Assembly (NCBI RefSeq): GCF_028736115.1
Contig: NZ_CP117877.1
Location: forward strand, 1,736,001 to 1,800,000
Origin: Mucilaginibacter sp. KACC 22063
Lineage (GTDB): Bacteria > Bacteroidota > Bacteroidia > Sphingobacteriales > Sphingobacteriaceae
Direction: 5' to 3'
Length of the DNA stretch: 64,000 bases
Shown here: positions 1 through 9,354 of the stretch, piece after piece
How positions within the stretch are numbered: position 1 is the first letter of the stretch
Layout: each line of letters starts with the position of its first letter
Notes under the pieces: generated by a model
Seen by the model: only the letters and a program-made list of their open reading frames with translations
Database searches by the model: none
What the model was told of the DNA's origin: nothing
Program-made: the position numbers and the translations under genes

Positions 1-1046
1 ATCACTTGTTTTGTAGCGTCAGGAATTTCTAAAACTACCTCGCGGGCATCTTTATCTTCACGTAAGCCTTTGAATGAGGCATGCCGCATAATGTTATCTC
101 TGGTCATTTGCCTGAAGGCAACCTCACCAACCATTACAGGCTTAACCCAGGTTGCAGTAGCTTTAGGCGGGTTAGGCCTGAAACGTGACGGCTTGTTGAA
201 ATCTGGTACTACAGGGAAAGGGCATTCCTCAATTTCCAGTGGCTTTAATTTCTCCACAATCTCATTTTGCAGCTTATCACTGAAACCAGTGCCCACTGAC
301 CCGATATAAATAAATACGCCGTTATCAAATACCCCCATTAACAAGGCGCTGAATTTTTTCCGGCTGTTTTCATTATGCGTATAACCGCCTATTACAGCTT
401 CCTGCCTACGCTCTGTTTTAATCTTTAGCCAGTCTTTTGAACGTACATCGGACAGGTACCCACTATTAGCTCGTTTCGCAATAATGCCTTCCAGGCCCAT
501 TTTATCGGCTGCAGAAAAAAAGTCGGTGCCACTGGCGTTAAAAACCTGGCTAAGGCGTATCGTATCATCATTAGTTGGCAAAACAGATTTTAGTATTTCC
601 CGGCGTTGTGTGTATGGCAACTCCATCAGATTTTTGCCATCGTACCAAAGCAGGTCGAAAACATAATAGGCAAGTTCGCCATCAGCTTCGCTGCGCCAGC
701 CCTGCAAGCCGTTAAAGTCGGAAACGCCTTTCTCATTCAGTACAATGATTTCACCATCAACCACGGCATTGATCTTCCACTTTTTTAAAGCATTGTAAAT
801 CGGATAAAATTTCTCGTTAAATGATTTGCTGTTGCGCGATGAAACCTCAACCTCGCCATTATTAACAAAGCTTAAAGCGCGGTAGCCATCCCACTTAACC
901 TCGTAAACCCAGTCGGGGTCATCAAAAGGCTGATCTACCAGCGTGGCCAGCATAGGTTTTAAACCTATAGGAAACTCAGATTTCGGAGCTTTAGCTAACA
1001 ATTGATCTGCACCGGATGCAGTTTTGGTGGTAGTTTTTGCAGGCAT
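1..1046 (-). CDS. ligD: DNA ligase D, ATP-dependent ligase module (partial, runs off left edge)
   Basis: Seals DNA ends in Ku-dependent bacterial non-homologous end joining. The visible 348 residues begin at ATG 1046 and reach the edge without a stop. The adenylation motif KWDGYR places the nucleotidyl Lys at about residue 51; VDGEIIV (about 96-102), GLEGIIAKR (about 184-192) and KDWLKIK (about 204-210) are further ligase motifs, and an OB-fold follows. FKGLREDK near residue 326 is typical of LigD-type ligases just before the next domain. There is no N-terminal phosphoesterase domain: the upstream frame is open for only about 90 bases and has no start. A polymerase/primase domain probably follows outside the window (inference); a stand-alone ligase is possible. 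Confidence 0.85.
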   Translation of the reverse strand, partial: MPAKTTTKTASGADQLLAKAPKSEFPIGLKPMLATLVDQPFDDPDWVYEVKWDGYRALSFVNNGEVEVSSRNSKSFNEKFYPIYNALKKWKINAVVDGEIIVLNEKGVSDFNGLQGWRSEADGELAYYVFDLLWYDGKNLMELPYTQRREILKSVLPTNDDTIRLSQVFNASGTDFFSAADKMGLEGIIAKRANSGYLSDVRSKDWLKIKTERRQEAVIGGYTHNENSRKKFSALLMGVFDNGVFIYIGSVGTGFSDKLQNEIVEKLKPLEIEECPFPVVPDFNKPSRFRPNPPKATATWVKPVMVGEVAFRQMTRDNIMRHASFKGLREDKDAREVVLEIPDATKQV

Positions 1047-1145
1047 GCTAATGTTATTTGGTTTAACATTAACATTTGCACACGATTTAAGGTTTGCTTG
1101 GCAGTATGCAGGCAACAAATCAGAAAGGGCTAATATTAGATTAAT

Positions 1146-1526
1146 TTAAGCAGATACACTTACACTCAGCAAGTCAGATATGCTGGATTGCAGCACTTCC
1201 ATATCAAATGGCTTAGCAAGGTATCCGTCAGCTCCGGCTTCACGTGCAAGTTGTTCGCCATTGGTGCGGGCCGACATCATTAATACCGGAATATTTTGCG
1301 TCCGCCCCATACGTTTTAGCTGCTTGCAAACCGTTACGCCGCTGTGGCCTTCCATCATTATATCCAGTAAAACCAGGTCTGGTTGTGCTTTTACAGATTC
1401 CATTACCGAAGTGCCGTCATATACAAACAGAACCTCGTAACCTGCATAATTTAATATGCTGGAAATTGAATCAACAATAGCTGTGTCGTCATCAGCTACG
1501 AGTATGGTTTTGTGACGTGTTTCCAT
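1146..1526 (-). CDS. Single-domain response regulator (CheY-like receiver)
   Basis: A 126-residue stand-alone receiver domain with no output domain. The acidic pocket is DDD at 12-14, the phospho-acceptor is Asp55 in LVLLDIMM, the switch Ser is Ser85 in MMSAR, and the conserved Lys is Lys105 in AKPF. It therefore should be phosphorylated by a histidine kinase, and it must act by protein interaction. No kinase gene is adjacent, so the partner is unknown. It lies 99 bases upstream of the ligD start on the same strand; whether they share a transcript is unclear. The start is an ATG. Confidence 0.9.
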   Translation of the reverse strand: METRHKTILVADDDTAIVDSISSILNYAGYEVLFVYDGTSVMESVKAQPDLVLLDIMMEGHSGVTVCKQLKRMGRTQNIPVLMMSARTNGEQLAREAGADGYLAKPFDMEVLQSSISDLLSVSVSA

Positions 1527-1693
1527 AAGAAATTCTGTATTAAAGTTAATAATCAGGCCCTTGAAAAAATAAAACGCTATGTCGTGTTATGATATTACGC
1601 AGATAACATTTTTTAACAAATAACGGGCGGTTAATTGAAGGAGCGTGTTACAATATACATCATTAGTTTATTAATTGCAAATTTTGTTTCCTT

Positions 1694-2344
1694 CTAATTA
1701 ATAATATATGCTAATTGCTGATGCTGATACGCCGGTTTTTGCAGCTCTTTTTTTAGCGCTTTAAACATTTGCATAGGGCCCTGGGCGGCAAACATATTGA
1801 TTAGCCATGCCGGTACATTACCACCCGGATCAAGCGATAGGGTATACTCTACTTTTAGGCGTTTGTCGCTAACAGGTTCAATAATCCATTTACCAGCCGA
1901 CCTGGGTACGCGCACTATATTTGGTTTTGCAGGTACATAATCAGGAATACAGGGGGCGTCAATAATAACCGTATGGTTTTGTTGGTTTTGCTTTACTGTA
2001 ATGTGCGAGATAAAATCGCGGTTTTGCGCTGGCCAAGGCACTTCAACCTCAGAATAATAATATAATTCAGACGGCGATACCTGTTTAAGTACAGTAGCCG
2101 ATTTGGTATGATAAGCCCAGTTAACGCTGTTTTTGATATCCATTATAATAGCTACAAACTGCGATAGCGTAGCATCCACCTCGCAATTAACCTTTATAGC
2201 CTTGAAGTTAGAGTTAGGCTCCGAGCGCATGTAAACTTTAATCCCTTCCTCTTCAGTTTTAAGTTTCCAATCGCTTTGTGCAAATGCTGCAGTGTTTATA
2301 ATTAAAACCGATAAAAATAGTAAAGCTTTTAGTTTGATACCCAT
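1694..2344 (-). CDS. START domain-containing secreted protein
   Basis: Predicted lipid- or hydrophobic-ligand-binding protein of the START/SRPBCC fold. The ATG at 2344 gives a clean signal peptide (hydrophobic stretch followed by AFAQ). The body, from about SDWKLKTEEEGIKVY to the C-terminus, shows START-like features: VPWPAQNRDFI in the middle and KVEYTLSLDPGGNVPAWLIN near the end. An in-frame GTG at 2362 would add six residues but is less likely. Ligand and role are unknown. Standing alone in minus orientation, it ends about 170 bases from the response regulator. Confidence 0.8.
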   Translation of the reverse strand: MGIKLKALLFLSVLIINTAAFAQSDWKLKTEEEGIKVYMRSEPNSNFKAIKVNCEVDATLSQFVAIIMDIKNSVNWAYHTKSATVLKQVSPSELYYYSEVEVPWPAQNRDFISHITVKQNQQNHTVIIDAPCIPDYVPAKPNIVRVPRSAGKWIIEPVSDKRLKVEYTLSLDPGGNVPAWLINMFAAQGPMQMFKALKKELQKPAYQHQQLAYIIN

Positions 2345-2414
2345 AATAAAGTTAATGGGCACTAAGTAAGCTAATAACTGTGCATCAAATGTCAGTGGTA
2401 AGTATTGTTACCAG

Positions 2415-2630
2415 CTATCTGTTATTTTTTGACGTAGCGAAGATAATTATCCCGCCAATGAGTAAAATCCCGCCAAGATAAGGTGGCCATGCAACGGTGT
2501 GCTGTTTATCTGCTGATACCTGCAACGGGCCGGCATCAATTACCTTTTCTTTCTTAGTGTAGGTAAAGCCCGTCCATATTAGCATCACTACACCTGCAAT
2601 AATTAATACCAATCCGACTGTTTTTTTCAT
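2415..2630 (-). CDS. Small two-pass membrane protein
   Basis: 71 residues with two hydrophobic segments (about 4-21 and 50-66) separated by a polar loop containing KKEKVIDAGPLQV. A DUF3185-like assignment is possible but not secure. The arrangement suggests a small inner-membrane protein of unknown function. It starts with ATG and sits 70 bases upstream of the START-domain gene on the same strand, so they may be co-transcribed. Confidence 0.65.
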   Translation of the reverse strand: MKKTVGLVLIIAGVVMLIWTGFTYTKKEKVIDAGPLQVSADKQHTVAWPPYLGGILLIGGIIIFATSKNNR

Positions 2631-2825
2631 TTCTATAAAAGCTCATCATTATCATAAATGTTTTTGTAATTATTTAAAAGAGTGATGATTATAAATGGCT
2701 ATTGCGAATTTTAAAGTAATATTATGTAAGTATTATCAAAATAGTTAAAAATTAACTTAATGATTAAACTTATTTAAAAATTTGCCGTATAAGTCAGCGT
2801 TAATTAGATTGATAACAAGATACCT

Positions 2826-3698
2826 ATGATCACTAATATTGCCCCGCTTTTAAAAGACGGGTATGAGCCGAAAATCAACGACACTTATTATGAGTTTCCC
2901 ATCCTTGGGAAATCACAATCGCTCGAAGCGAATGCTTATTACTTCGGCCATGCTGAATGGGCCGAGGAATACCTAACCTATTGCCACAGGGAAGATACAT
3001 TTAAAAGCAGATGGAGTGCAGCGATGGGGCCGCTTACCGGTAAAACTGTGATAGATATAGGTTGTGGTCCGGGTAATATTTTTGCCAACTTCGATGAAAA
3101 GCCTGAAAAATTAATTGGTGTTGATGTGGCGCCGGGATCTTTAAAATTCGCATCAAAACAAGGTTACACCACCGTTTTGGCAGACGCTAATCACTTGCCT
3201 TTTAAGTCAGATATTGCTGATGTGGTAACCCTGAATGCCACATTGCACCATACCGATAATATGGCTTCTGTTTTAAAAGAAGCAGCTCGTTTGGTTAAAC
3301 CGGGAGGTGTGTTAATTACAGATCATGATCCGCAGCGCAGTGCATGGGATTATAAAGGCATAGCCATGCTGCTATGGAATGCACGTACATGGTATTACAG
3401 GATAATTGGGCACAGTTTCCATAAATCCAGCGAACAGCAAAAATGGGGTTTAGCCTGCGAAACACATCACAAACCTGGTGACGGTGTAACGCACGAGCTT
3501 TTTAACAGCATATTAAAGCCAATGGGTTTTGAGGTGAATGTGTACCCGCATAACCATGATTTAGGTGCAGAAATATTTGAGGGTAAACGAGGCAGGGCCG
3601 AAAAGAAGTACCGTATGGGTAACTTGTTATCTGGGCGCAACCCCGACGCTTCCAAAAGCGCGCTCACATTAATGTGCGTTGCACGTAAACTTGCGTAA
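2826..3698 (+). CDS. Class I SAM-dependent methyltransferase
   Basis: A 290-residue Rossmann-fold methyltransferase. Motif I VIDIGCGPGN (about 75-84) binds S-adenosylmethionine; the acidic residue after strand 2 is in LIGVDVAPG, and VTLNATLHH plus LVKPGGVLITDHDP match motifs II-III of the Methyltransf_11 family. The roughly 70-residue N-terminal extension and the C-terminal segment (RIIGHSF and beyond) may make the substrate site. The substrate cannot be told from sequence or neighbours. It stands as a single gene transcribed away from the minus-strand genes on its left. Confidence 0.85.
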   Translation: MITNIAPLLKDGYEPKINDTYYEFPILGKSQSLEANAYYFGHAEWAEEYLTYCHREDTFKSRWSAAMGPLTGKTVIDIGCGPGNIFANFDEKPEKLIGVDVAPGSLKFASKQGYTTVLADANHLPFKSDIADVVTLNATLHHTDNMASVLKEAARLVKPGGVLITDHDPQRSAWDYKGIAMLLWNARTWYYRIIGHSFHKSSEQQKWGLACETHHKPGDGVTHELFNSILKPMGFEVNVYPHNHDLGAEIFEGKRGRAEKKYRMGNLLSGRNPDASKSALTLMCVARKLA

Positions 3699-3804
3699 CA
3701 TTATTGGTTGGTATTTGTAGTTATCATTTGAGAAAACTATTATTGTATCAAACAGACACAATGGAAATTTGTGCTTGTTACTAAACCAACCAATAAGCCT
3801 CTTG

Positions 3805-5445
3805 ATGAAAACATTACGAAATTATTTGCTGATCTGCACGCAGCTGTTGTCTGCTGCAGTAATGGCACAAGCACCCGCCTTGCAGGTTAAAACGGCCAAT
3901 GGTGTTCTTGAAGGTGTGAAATCTGCTGAAACCGGTATCCGCATGTTTAAAGGAGTACCGTTTGCACAACCACCCGTTGGCGATTTACGCTGGCGCGAAC
4001 CGCAGCCTGTAAAAAACTGGGATGGCGTACGTAAAGCTGATCATTTTGGTCCGCGGGCGATGCAAAAACCGGTATTTGGCGATATGGGTTTCCGTTCTGA
4101 TGGTTTAAGCGAAGACTGCCTTTACTTAAATGTATGGACACCAGCCAAATCAGCAAATGCACACCTGCCGGTGATGGTTTACTTTTATGGCGGTGGCCTT
4201 GTTGCAGGTGATGGCTCTGAACCAAGATACGACGGCGAGAGCATGGCTACAAAGGGGCTTGTTGCGGTTACCGTAAATTATCGTTTAGGGGTATTTGGCT
4301 TTTTCTCTCATCCCGAGCTTACCAAAGAATCGCCTAATCATGCATCAGGCAATTATGGATACCTGGATCAGAATGCTGCCCTTAAATGGGTGAAACAAAA
4401 CATCGCAGCTTTTGGCGGCGACCCTGATAAGATCACTATTGCAGGGGAATCGGCCGGGTCAATTTCTGTATGTGCGCAAATGGCCTCGACTTTATCCCGA
4501 AACCTGATAGCAGGTGCCATAGGCGAAAGCGGTGCGCCGTTTAACCCAACTTTGTTCCCTGTCCCGTTAGCAGATGGAGAAAAGAATGGAGTGACCTTTG
4601 CCGAAAAAGTGGGTGCTAAGTCGCTGGCTGATCTTCGTGCAATCCCTGCCGAGCAATTATTAGATGATTCATACAAACCGGGCATGCCGCCAAATGCAAC
4701 AGTTGTTGACGGTTACTTTTTAACTAAAGCCCCGATAGATGTTTTCAATGCAGGCGAGCAGGCGCATGTGCCATTATTAGTGGGATGGAATAATGCTGAG
4801 ATACCTTACATGGCTTTTACACGCGGGCAAGCACCTACTCCTGAAAACTACGCAAAACTGGTTAAGGAAGCTTATGGCGACAAAGCCGATGAGGTGTTAA
4901 AACTTTATCCGGGTAAGGATGAAGCGGAAGTAATTAAATCGGCTACAGAATTAGCCAGCGACCGTTTTATCGTATACAGTACCTGGAAGTGGGCCGATCT
5001 GCAAGCCGAGACTGGGGGCAAACCTGTTTACCGTTATTTGTTTTCGCACCCTCGCCCGCCAATGAGCGCTAAGATGGGTAATGCTACAGCCGGGCTTGCG
5101 GGTGGCGTTATTAAAGGTAATGCTGCTGATGCCAATAAGCCAAAGCCGCCGGTTGCCTTTAATGGTGCAGCTCACGCATCGGAGATTGAATATGCTTTAG
5201 GTAATTTAAAAACGAATACAGTTTACGACTGGACTGCTGATGATTATAAGGTATCAAATACCATGGAAAATTACTTTGCCAATTTTGTTAAAACCTTAAA
5301 TCCAAATGGACCGGGCTTACCAAAGTGGGAAGCGAATACCAAAGGCAGCAAAGTACACTACATGAATATTGATGTAAAATCTCGTCTTGAAGCAGACGGT
5401 TACCGCGACAGGTATTTATTTTTAGACAAACAATACACAAAATAA
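3805..5445 (+). CDS. Type-B carboxylesterase (para-nitrobenzyl esterase family), secreted
   Basis: An alpha/beta-hydrolase that cleaves carboxylic esters, probably in the periplasm. ATG 3805 gives a signal peptide ending near VMAQA; a longer frame from TTG 3769 would bury it. Family marks are EDCLYLNVW, the oxyanion loop YGGGLVAG, the nucleophile elbow GESAGS, a Glu in GWNNAEIPY that may be the triad acid, and His in GAAHASEIEY. The natural substrate is unknown; homologues act on aryl and alkyl esters. It is followed by a hairpin shared with the convergent permease gene. Confidence 0.88.
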   Translation: MKTLRNYLLICTQLLSAAVMAQAPALQVKTANGVLEGVKSAETGIRMFKGVPFAQPPVGDLRWREPQPVKNWDGVRKADHFGPRAMQKPVFGDMGFRSDGLSEDCLYLNVWTPAKSANAHLPVMVYFYGGGLVAGDGSEPRYDGESMATKGLVAVTVNYRLGVFGFFSHPELTKESPNHASGNYGYLDQNAALKWVKQNIAAFGGDPDKITIAGESAGSISVCAQMASTLSRNLIAGAIGESGAPFNPTLFPVPLADGEKNGVTFAEKVGAKSLADLRAIPAEQLLDDSYKPGMPPNATVVDGYFLTKAPIDVFNAGEQAHVPLLVGWNNAEIPYMAFTRGQAPTPENYAKLVKEAYGDKADEVLKLYPGKDEAEVIKSATELASDRFIVYSTWKWADLQAETGGKPVYRYLFSHPRPPMSAKMGNATAGLAGGVIKGNAADANKPKPPVAFNGAAHASEIEYALGNLKTNTVYDWTADDYKVSNTMENYFANFVKTLNPNGPGLPKWEANTKGSKVHYMNIDVKSRLEADGYRDRYLFLDKQYTK

Positions 5446-5473
5446 GGCAGGTAAATTTTTCAGGGTCAAAGAA

Positions 5474-5510
5474 AAGAATCAGGCATCTTTACAGGTGACC
5501 TGATTCCTGC
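5474..5510 (+). terminator. Hairpin terminator between convergent genes
   Basis: Inverted repeat GAATCAGG (5476-5483) and CCTGATTC (5499-5506) followed by a T-rich stretch on the plus strand. It overlaps the last codons of the minus-strand permease and probably ends the esterase transcript; it may also work in the other direction. Confidence 0.5.
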
Positions 5511-6811
5511 TTTTCGTTTCTCTTCCAAACGCTCCAGGCATATAACGGAACGCCTGCCATCAGTAATATAAAGCCGGAAAATACCGAGTTAGGGCCAGCC
5601 CCGGCAACTTCCCACAGAATATAAACAAAAGCTAAAATGGCCAATACTATGGCCGATGCTCTTTTGCCATTCATGGTGCTGCTTTTCAGGCTGATAATGG
5701 CATAAGCGATGACCGAAAACAGGTAAGCTACCATCATAGTAAATACAGATAGCAGTAGCAGGAACCTGAATTGCTCTACCAATGCCTTTGTATAATTCAT
5801 CGCCATAAATGACGATACAATAACCCCGCTGATAGCCATACCTATATAGGGCATGCCTTTGCTGTTCTGTTTGCGGAATATGCCGGGAAACAGGCCGTCC
5901 TTAGCAATAGCAAATGGCATTTCGCCTTGTAACAATGTCCACCCGTTAAGCGCCCCAAATGCTGCGATGGCAACGCCTGCACTTACCCAATACTTGGCTG
6001 ATGGGCCAAACATCACTACGGCTGCATCTGCAAATGGTGTAACAGATTGCCTGAGCACATTTGCCGGAATGATGCCCATTACACTTACCGTACCTAAAAT
6101 GTAAACCAGCGTTGCAATCAGCAAGCCTAATAGTGTGGCTTTGGCAACCGTGTTTTTTGAGTCCTGGATATTTCCAGCCGGTATAGTTGCCGATTCAATA
6201 CCCACAAATGAGAACATAGTCATGGCAGCGGTAGCTGTAACCGCGCCAAATAGCGACGTATTGGAATTATTGAAAGGGTGAAAGTTTGCAGCCTTTATGA
6301 AAAACAAGCCTCCTACGGATATGATAAGTAAGGGGACCAATTTTAAAGCAGTGGTGATAAGTTGCACACTGCCTGACACGGCAACGCCTCTTGTATTAAT
6401 CCACGTAAGTAACCAGATGGCTGATAAGCCTGTGGCTATTGCAGCTACCATGTTTGTAGCCAGCACCGGGAAAAAAGCACTTAATGCACTTACGAAGGAT
6501 ACCGTTATTGCAGCATTGGCGCATGCCGTTGCCAGATAATAACCCCATGCTACCAGGAACCCTGCGAAGTCGCCAAGCCCGTGCCGGGCATAAGCATATG
6601 GCCCGCCGGTGCTGTTAGGTAGTATTCGACTTAGGTTACTAAATACTTTTGCTAAAAAGAATGAGCCGATAGCCGAGAAAACCCAACCTAATAAGCTTAC
6701 ACTACCAAATGTTGCCATCGCTGCAGGCATCAGGAAAACACCGGCACCAATCATGTTGCCAACAACCAGTGAAGTGCTGGTCCACAAACCAATTTTTTGA
6801 GTTTTTGCCAT
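5489..6811 (-). CDS. APC-family amino acid permease / antiporter (AdiC/PotE-like)
   Basis: About 440 residues with about 12 membrane segments. GNMIGAGVF in TM1 is the substrate-carboxylate loop of the APC fold. SFVGIESATIPAG matches AdiC TM6 (SFIGVESASVAAG) and NGWTLLQGE matches the AdiC segment carrying the gate Trp293, so it belongs to the basic amino acid/polyamine antiporter group. The Trp that precedes SFIG in AdiC (W202, the binding-site gate) is Phe here, so substrate choice may differ. No decarboxylase gene is adjacent, which argues against a classical acid-resistance pair. ATG 6811 is preferred over TTG 6817. Confidence 0.85.
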   Translation of the reverse strand: MAKTQKIGLWTSTSLVVGNMIGAGVFLMPAAMATFGSVSLLGWVFSAIGSFFLAKVFSNLSRILPNSTGGPYAYARHGLGDFAGFLVAWGYYLATACANAAITVSFVSALSAFFPVLATNMVAAIATGLSAIWLLTWINTRGVAVSGSVQLITTALKLVPLLIISVGGLFFIKAANFHPFNNSNTSLFGAVTATAAMTMFSFVGIESATIPAGNIQDSKNTVAKATLLGLLIATLVYILGTVSVMGIIPANVLRQSVTPFADAAVVMFGPSAKYWVSAGVAIAAFGALNGWTLLQGEMPFAIAKDGLFPGIFRKQNSKGMPYIGMAISGVIVSSFMAMNYTKALVEQFRFLLLLSVFTMMVAYLFSVIAYAIISLKSSTMNGKRASAIVLAILAFVYILWEVAGAGPNSVFSGFILLMAGVPLYAWSVWKRNEKQESGHL

Positions 6812-6826
6812 TAACAATTATTAACT

Positions 6827-7078
6827 CTACTTATTAAAGAGAATGTCGTTTAGCCACTTTCCGAAATTCAATGCAAACCAAATGAAAATAGAAAAGATCA
6901 AAGTGGTTAATAATGAGCTCATTAAAGTGAGGATAAAAGCAAAGATACCATGTACCTCGGCCCCGCCAAATTTATAAGTGCCAATGTCAAATAGACTTAA
7001 AATACTTTCAATCAAAACAAAAGGGGAGGAAGCTAAAATGATATATTTTAGAATGATGTCAAAAGAGTAAGGCTTCAT
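6827..7078 (-). CDS. Small hypothetical membrane protein
   Basis: 83 residues from ATG 7078 with two hydrophobic helices (about 10-28 and 44-70); no family recognised. The start was chosen because a promoter-like TATGTTTG box lies on the minus strand at 7097-7090, inside a possible longer frame, so transcripts should begin just before ATG 7078. It ends 15 bases upstream of the permease ATG and probably forms an operon with it. Confidence 0.55.
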   Translation of the reverse strand: MKPYSFDIILKYIILASSPFVLIESILSLFDIGTYKFGGAEVHGIFAFILTLMSSLLTTLIFSIFIWFALNFGKWLNDILFNK

Positions 7079-7089
7079 AATATTTAAAT

Positions 7090-7097
7090 CAAACATA
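7090..7097 (-). promoter_or_regulatory. Bacteroidota -7 promoter element
   Basis: TATGTTTG fits the TAnnTTTG consensus and precedes ATG 7078 by 11 bases on the minus strand. No good -33 TTTG was found at the expected distance. Confidence 0.4.
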
Positions 7098-7175
7098 ATG
7101 AAATAATTGTCAGTGGTCGAAATACTTAGAGATAAAGACAATATTAAGTACCTTGCACATTATATAAATAAATAC

Positions 7176-8417
7176 GTGACTTTTAACGACTTTAATTTTA
7201 ACGAGGGGCTGGCCGAAGGTGTGCGCAGTATGGGATATAAAACGCCAACTGCCATACAACAGCAGGCTATACCAGTTATCATGCAGGGTAAGGATGTGAT
7301 CGCCTGTGCCCAAACCGGCACCGGCAAAACCGCATCGTACCTATTGCCTGTGCTTAACAATATCCACCATACCGATCAAACACAGATCAGTACATTAATA
7401 CTTGGGCCAACGCGCGAACTGGTGCAACAAATCGACCAGCAGGTAGAAGGCCTGGCATATTTTGCAGGCATCAGCTCGTTGGCAGTTTTTGGCGGCGGCG
7501 ATGGTATTGCCTACGAGCAACAACGGAAAGGTATCCTTAATAAAGTAGATATCCTGATTGCTACGCCGGGGCGTTTGATCTCTTTTCTAACCTCTGGTGC
7601 CTTGAAACTTGATCATCTGCAGTATTTTGTGTTGGACGAAGCTGACCGTATGCTTGACATGGGTTTCTATAGCGATATTATGAAGATCATTACCTATCTT
7701 CCTAAAAAGCGGCAAACACTCTTGTTCTCTGCTACCATGCCGCCAAAGATCCGTACCCTTGCACGTAGTATCCTGCACGAGCCTGAGCAGATCAATATTG
7801 CGATATCGCAGCCTGCACAGGGCATTTTGCAGCAGATTTATAAAGTACACGACGAGCAAAAAACGCCTCTGATAGCTACTTTACTTAAAAGCGGGCAGTT
7901 TGCAAGTTCTATCATATTTGCCTCAACCAAAGAAAAAGTAAAGGCGCTTACCAAAGATCTTAAAGCCGCAGGCTTAAACGTTGATGCCTTCCATTCCGAT
8001 ATTGAGCAGCGTGAACGGGAGGAGATATTACTTCATTTTAAAAACCGCCAGCTGCCGGTAATTATTGGTACCGATGCTTTATCGCGAGGAATCGATGTAG
8101 AAGGTATCGATCTGGTTATCAACTATGATGTTCCGGGTGATCCTGAAGATTATATACATCGTATAGGCCGTACAGCACGTGCTGCTACAACAGGTACAGC
8201 TATTACCCTGGTTAATGAGCGCGATCAGCGCCGTTTGGCCAATATTCAGCAGCTAATTGATAAACAGATTGAGGAAGTAAGCTTACCGCCCGAATTGGGA
8301 GAAGCTCCAAAGTTTAAGCCTCATTCAAACACCCGTAATAAAGGTCGCAGGCCTACAGGACAAAACCGAAATAAAGGCAAAAAGCCAAACAGGCCAAAGC
8401 CATCGGGCACCAAATAA
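7176..8417 (+). CDS. rhlE: DEAD-box RNA helicase, RhlE type
   Basis: ATP-dependent RNA helicase, likely acting in ribosome assembly or RNA turnover. From GTG 7176 the protein begins VTFNDFNFNEGL, the usual RhlE start, and the Q motif TPTAIQQQAIP follows. Walker A AQTGTGKT (about 45-52), PTRELVQQ, TPGR, DEAD (about 154-157), SAT, and HRIGRTAR are all intact. The basic, Asn/Lys/Pro-rich tail after about residue 380 is a typical RNA-binding extension. A longer frame from ATG 7107 adds 23 residues that do not resemble the family and run into the divergent promoter region. Confidence 0.9.
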   Translation: MTFNDFNFNEGLAEGVRSMGYKTPTAIQQQAIPVIMQGKDVIACAQTGTGKTASYLLPVLNNIHHTDQTQISTLILGPTRELVQQIDQQVEGLAYFAGISSLAVFGGGDGIAYEQQRKGILNKVDILIATPGRLISFLTSGALKLDHLQYFVLDEADRMLDMGFYSDIMKIITYLPKKRQTLLFSATMPPKIRTLARSILHEPEQINIAISQPAQGILQQIYKVHDEQKTPLIATLLKSGQFASSIIFASTKEKVKALTKDLKAAGLNVDAFHSDIEQREREEILLHFKNRQLPVIIGTDALSRGIDVEGIDLVINYDVPGDPEDYIHRIGRTARAATTGTAITLVNERDQRRLANIQQLIDKQIEEVSLPPELGEAPKFKPHSNTRNKGRRPTGQNRNKGKKPNRPKPSGTK

Positions 8418-8556
8418 TTAGGCAATAAATTTTTTGCTGTTATAAGCTAAGATCCCAGTCGACTAATTACTGATTATAAAATTCAGGATTGGCCTGTTAA
8501 ATGTATTCGATATGTTTAATGGGCCTTATTTATTAATTTGCCGCTTTATTCAAGAT

Positions 8557-9354
8557 ATGAGTTTTATTAAACCCGAGCTACGTACGGTAAATGTGATCCG
8601 TTATGTAACGCCACTGCGCGAGGGTGGTTCTTTGCCTGCCATTGCAGAGGCAGATGATGAGTTCCTGTATGTGCTTAAGTTCCGCGGGGCAGGGCAGGGC
8701 GTTAAGGCGCTCATTGCTGATCTGATAGGAGGTGAGCTGGCACGCGTTCTTGGTTTTAAAGTGCCCGAAATAGTTTTTGCTAATCTTGATACTGCATTCG
8801 GACGTACTGAGCCGGACGAGGAAATACAGGACCTGCTTAAGGCAAGCGTAGGTTTAAACCTGGCTAACCATTACCTGTCAGGCGCCATAACCTTTGATCC
8901 GGTGGTTACCCGTTTGGACGGTTTATTAAGCTCGCAGATCGTTTGGCTTGACTGCCTGCTGACCAATGTTGATCGTACTGCACGTAACACTAACATGCTG
9001 ATATGGCATAAAGAACTATGGCTGATAGATCATGGAGCCTCGTTATATTTTCACCATTCATGGGTAAATTGGGAAGAGCAGGCGAAGCGCCCATTCGTTC
9101 AGGTGAAAGACCATGTGTTGTTGCCATACGCTACAGAATTAGAGTCTGTTGATACGGAATTCAAAAAGGTACTTACACCAGATGTTATCGAAGCCATTGT
9201 AAGCCTGGTGCCTGATGATTGGTTGCTGGCTATGGGGCAGGATGGTAAGCCCGAAGATCTGCGTAAGGTATATGCACAGTTTTTAAATATCCGCATTGCG
9301 GCGTCAGAAATATTTGTAAAAGAAGCACAACATGCAAGAGAAACATCTATTTGA
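8557..9354 (+). CDS. HipA-like kinase domain protein (HipA_2 family)
   Basis: A 265-residue protein related to the HipA kinase fold but lacking the HipA N-terminal subdomain. Visible kinase marks are Lys41 in YVLKFRG, the catalytic loop LLTNVDRTARNTNML (Asp139, Asn144) and the metal-binding Asp158 in WLIDHGASLYF. HipA phosphorylates glutamyl-tRNA synthetase; the target of this family is not established. ATG 8557 is preferred over ATG 8512 because a near-consensus -7 box (TTAATTTG) lies between them. It overlaps the DUF3037 gene by 23 bases, which suggests translational coupling. Confidence 0.8.
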   Translation: MSFIKPELRTVNVIRYVTPLREGGSLPAIAEADDEFLYVLKFRGAGQGVKALIADLIGGELARVLGFKVPEIVFANLDTAFGRTEPDEEIQDLLKASVGLNLANHYLSGAITFDPVVTRLDGLLSSQIVWLDCLLTNVDRTARNTNMLIWHKELWLIDHGASLYFHHSWVNWEEQAKRPFVQVKDHVLLPYATELESVDTEFKKVLTPDVIEAIVSLVPDDWLLAMGQDGKPEDLRKVYAQFLNIRIAASEIFVKEAQHARETSI

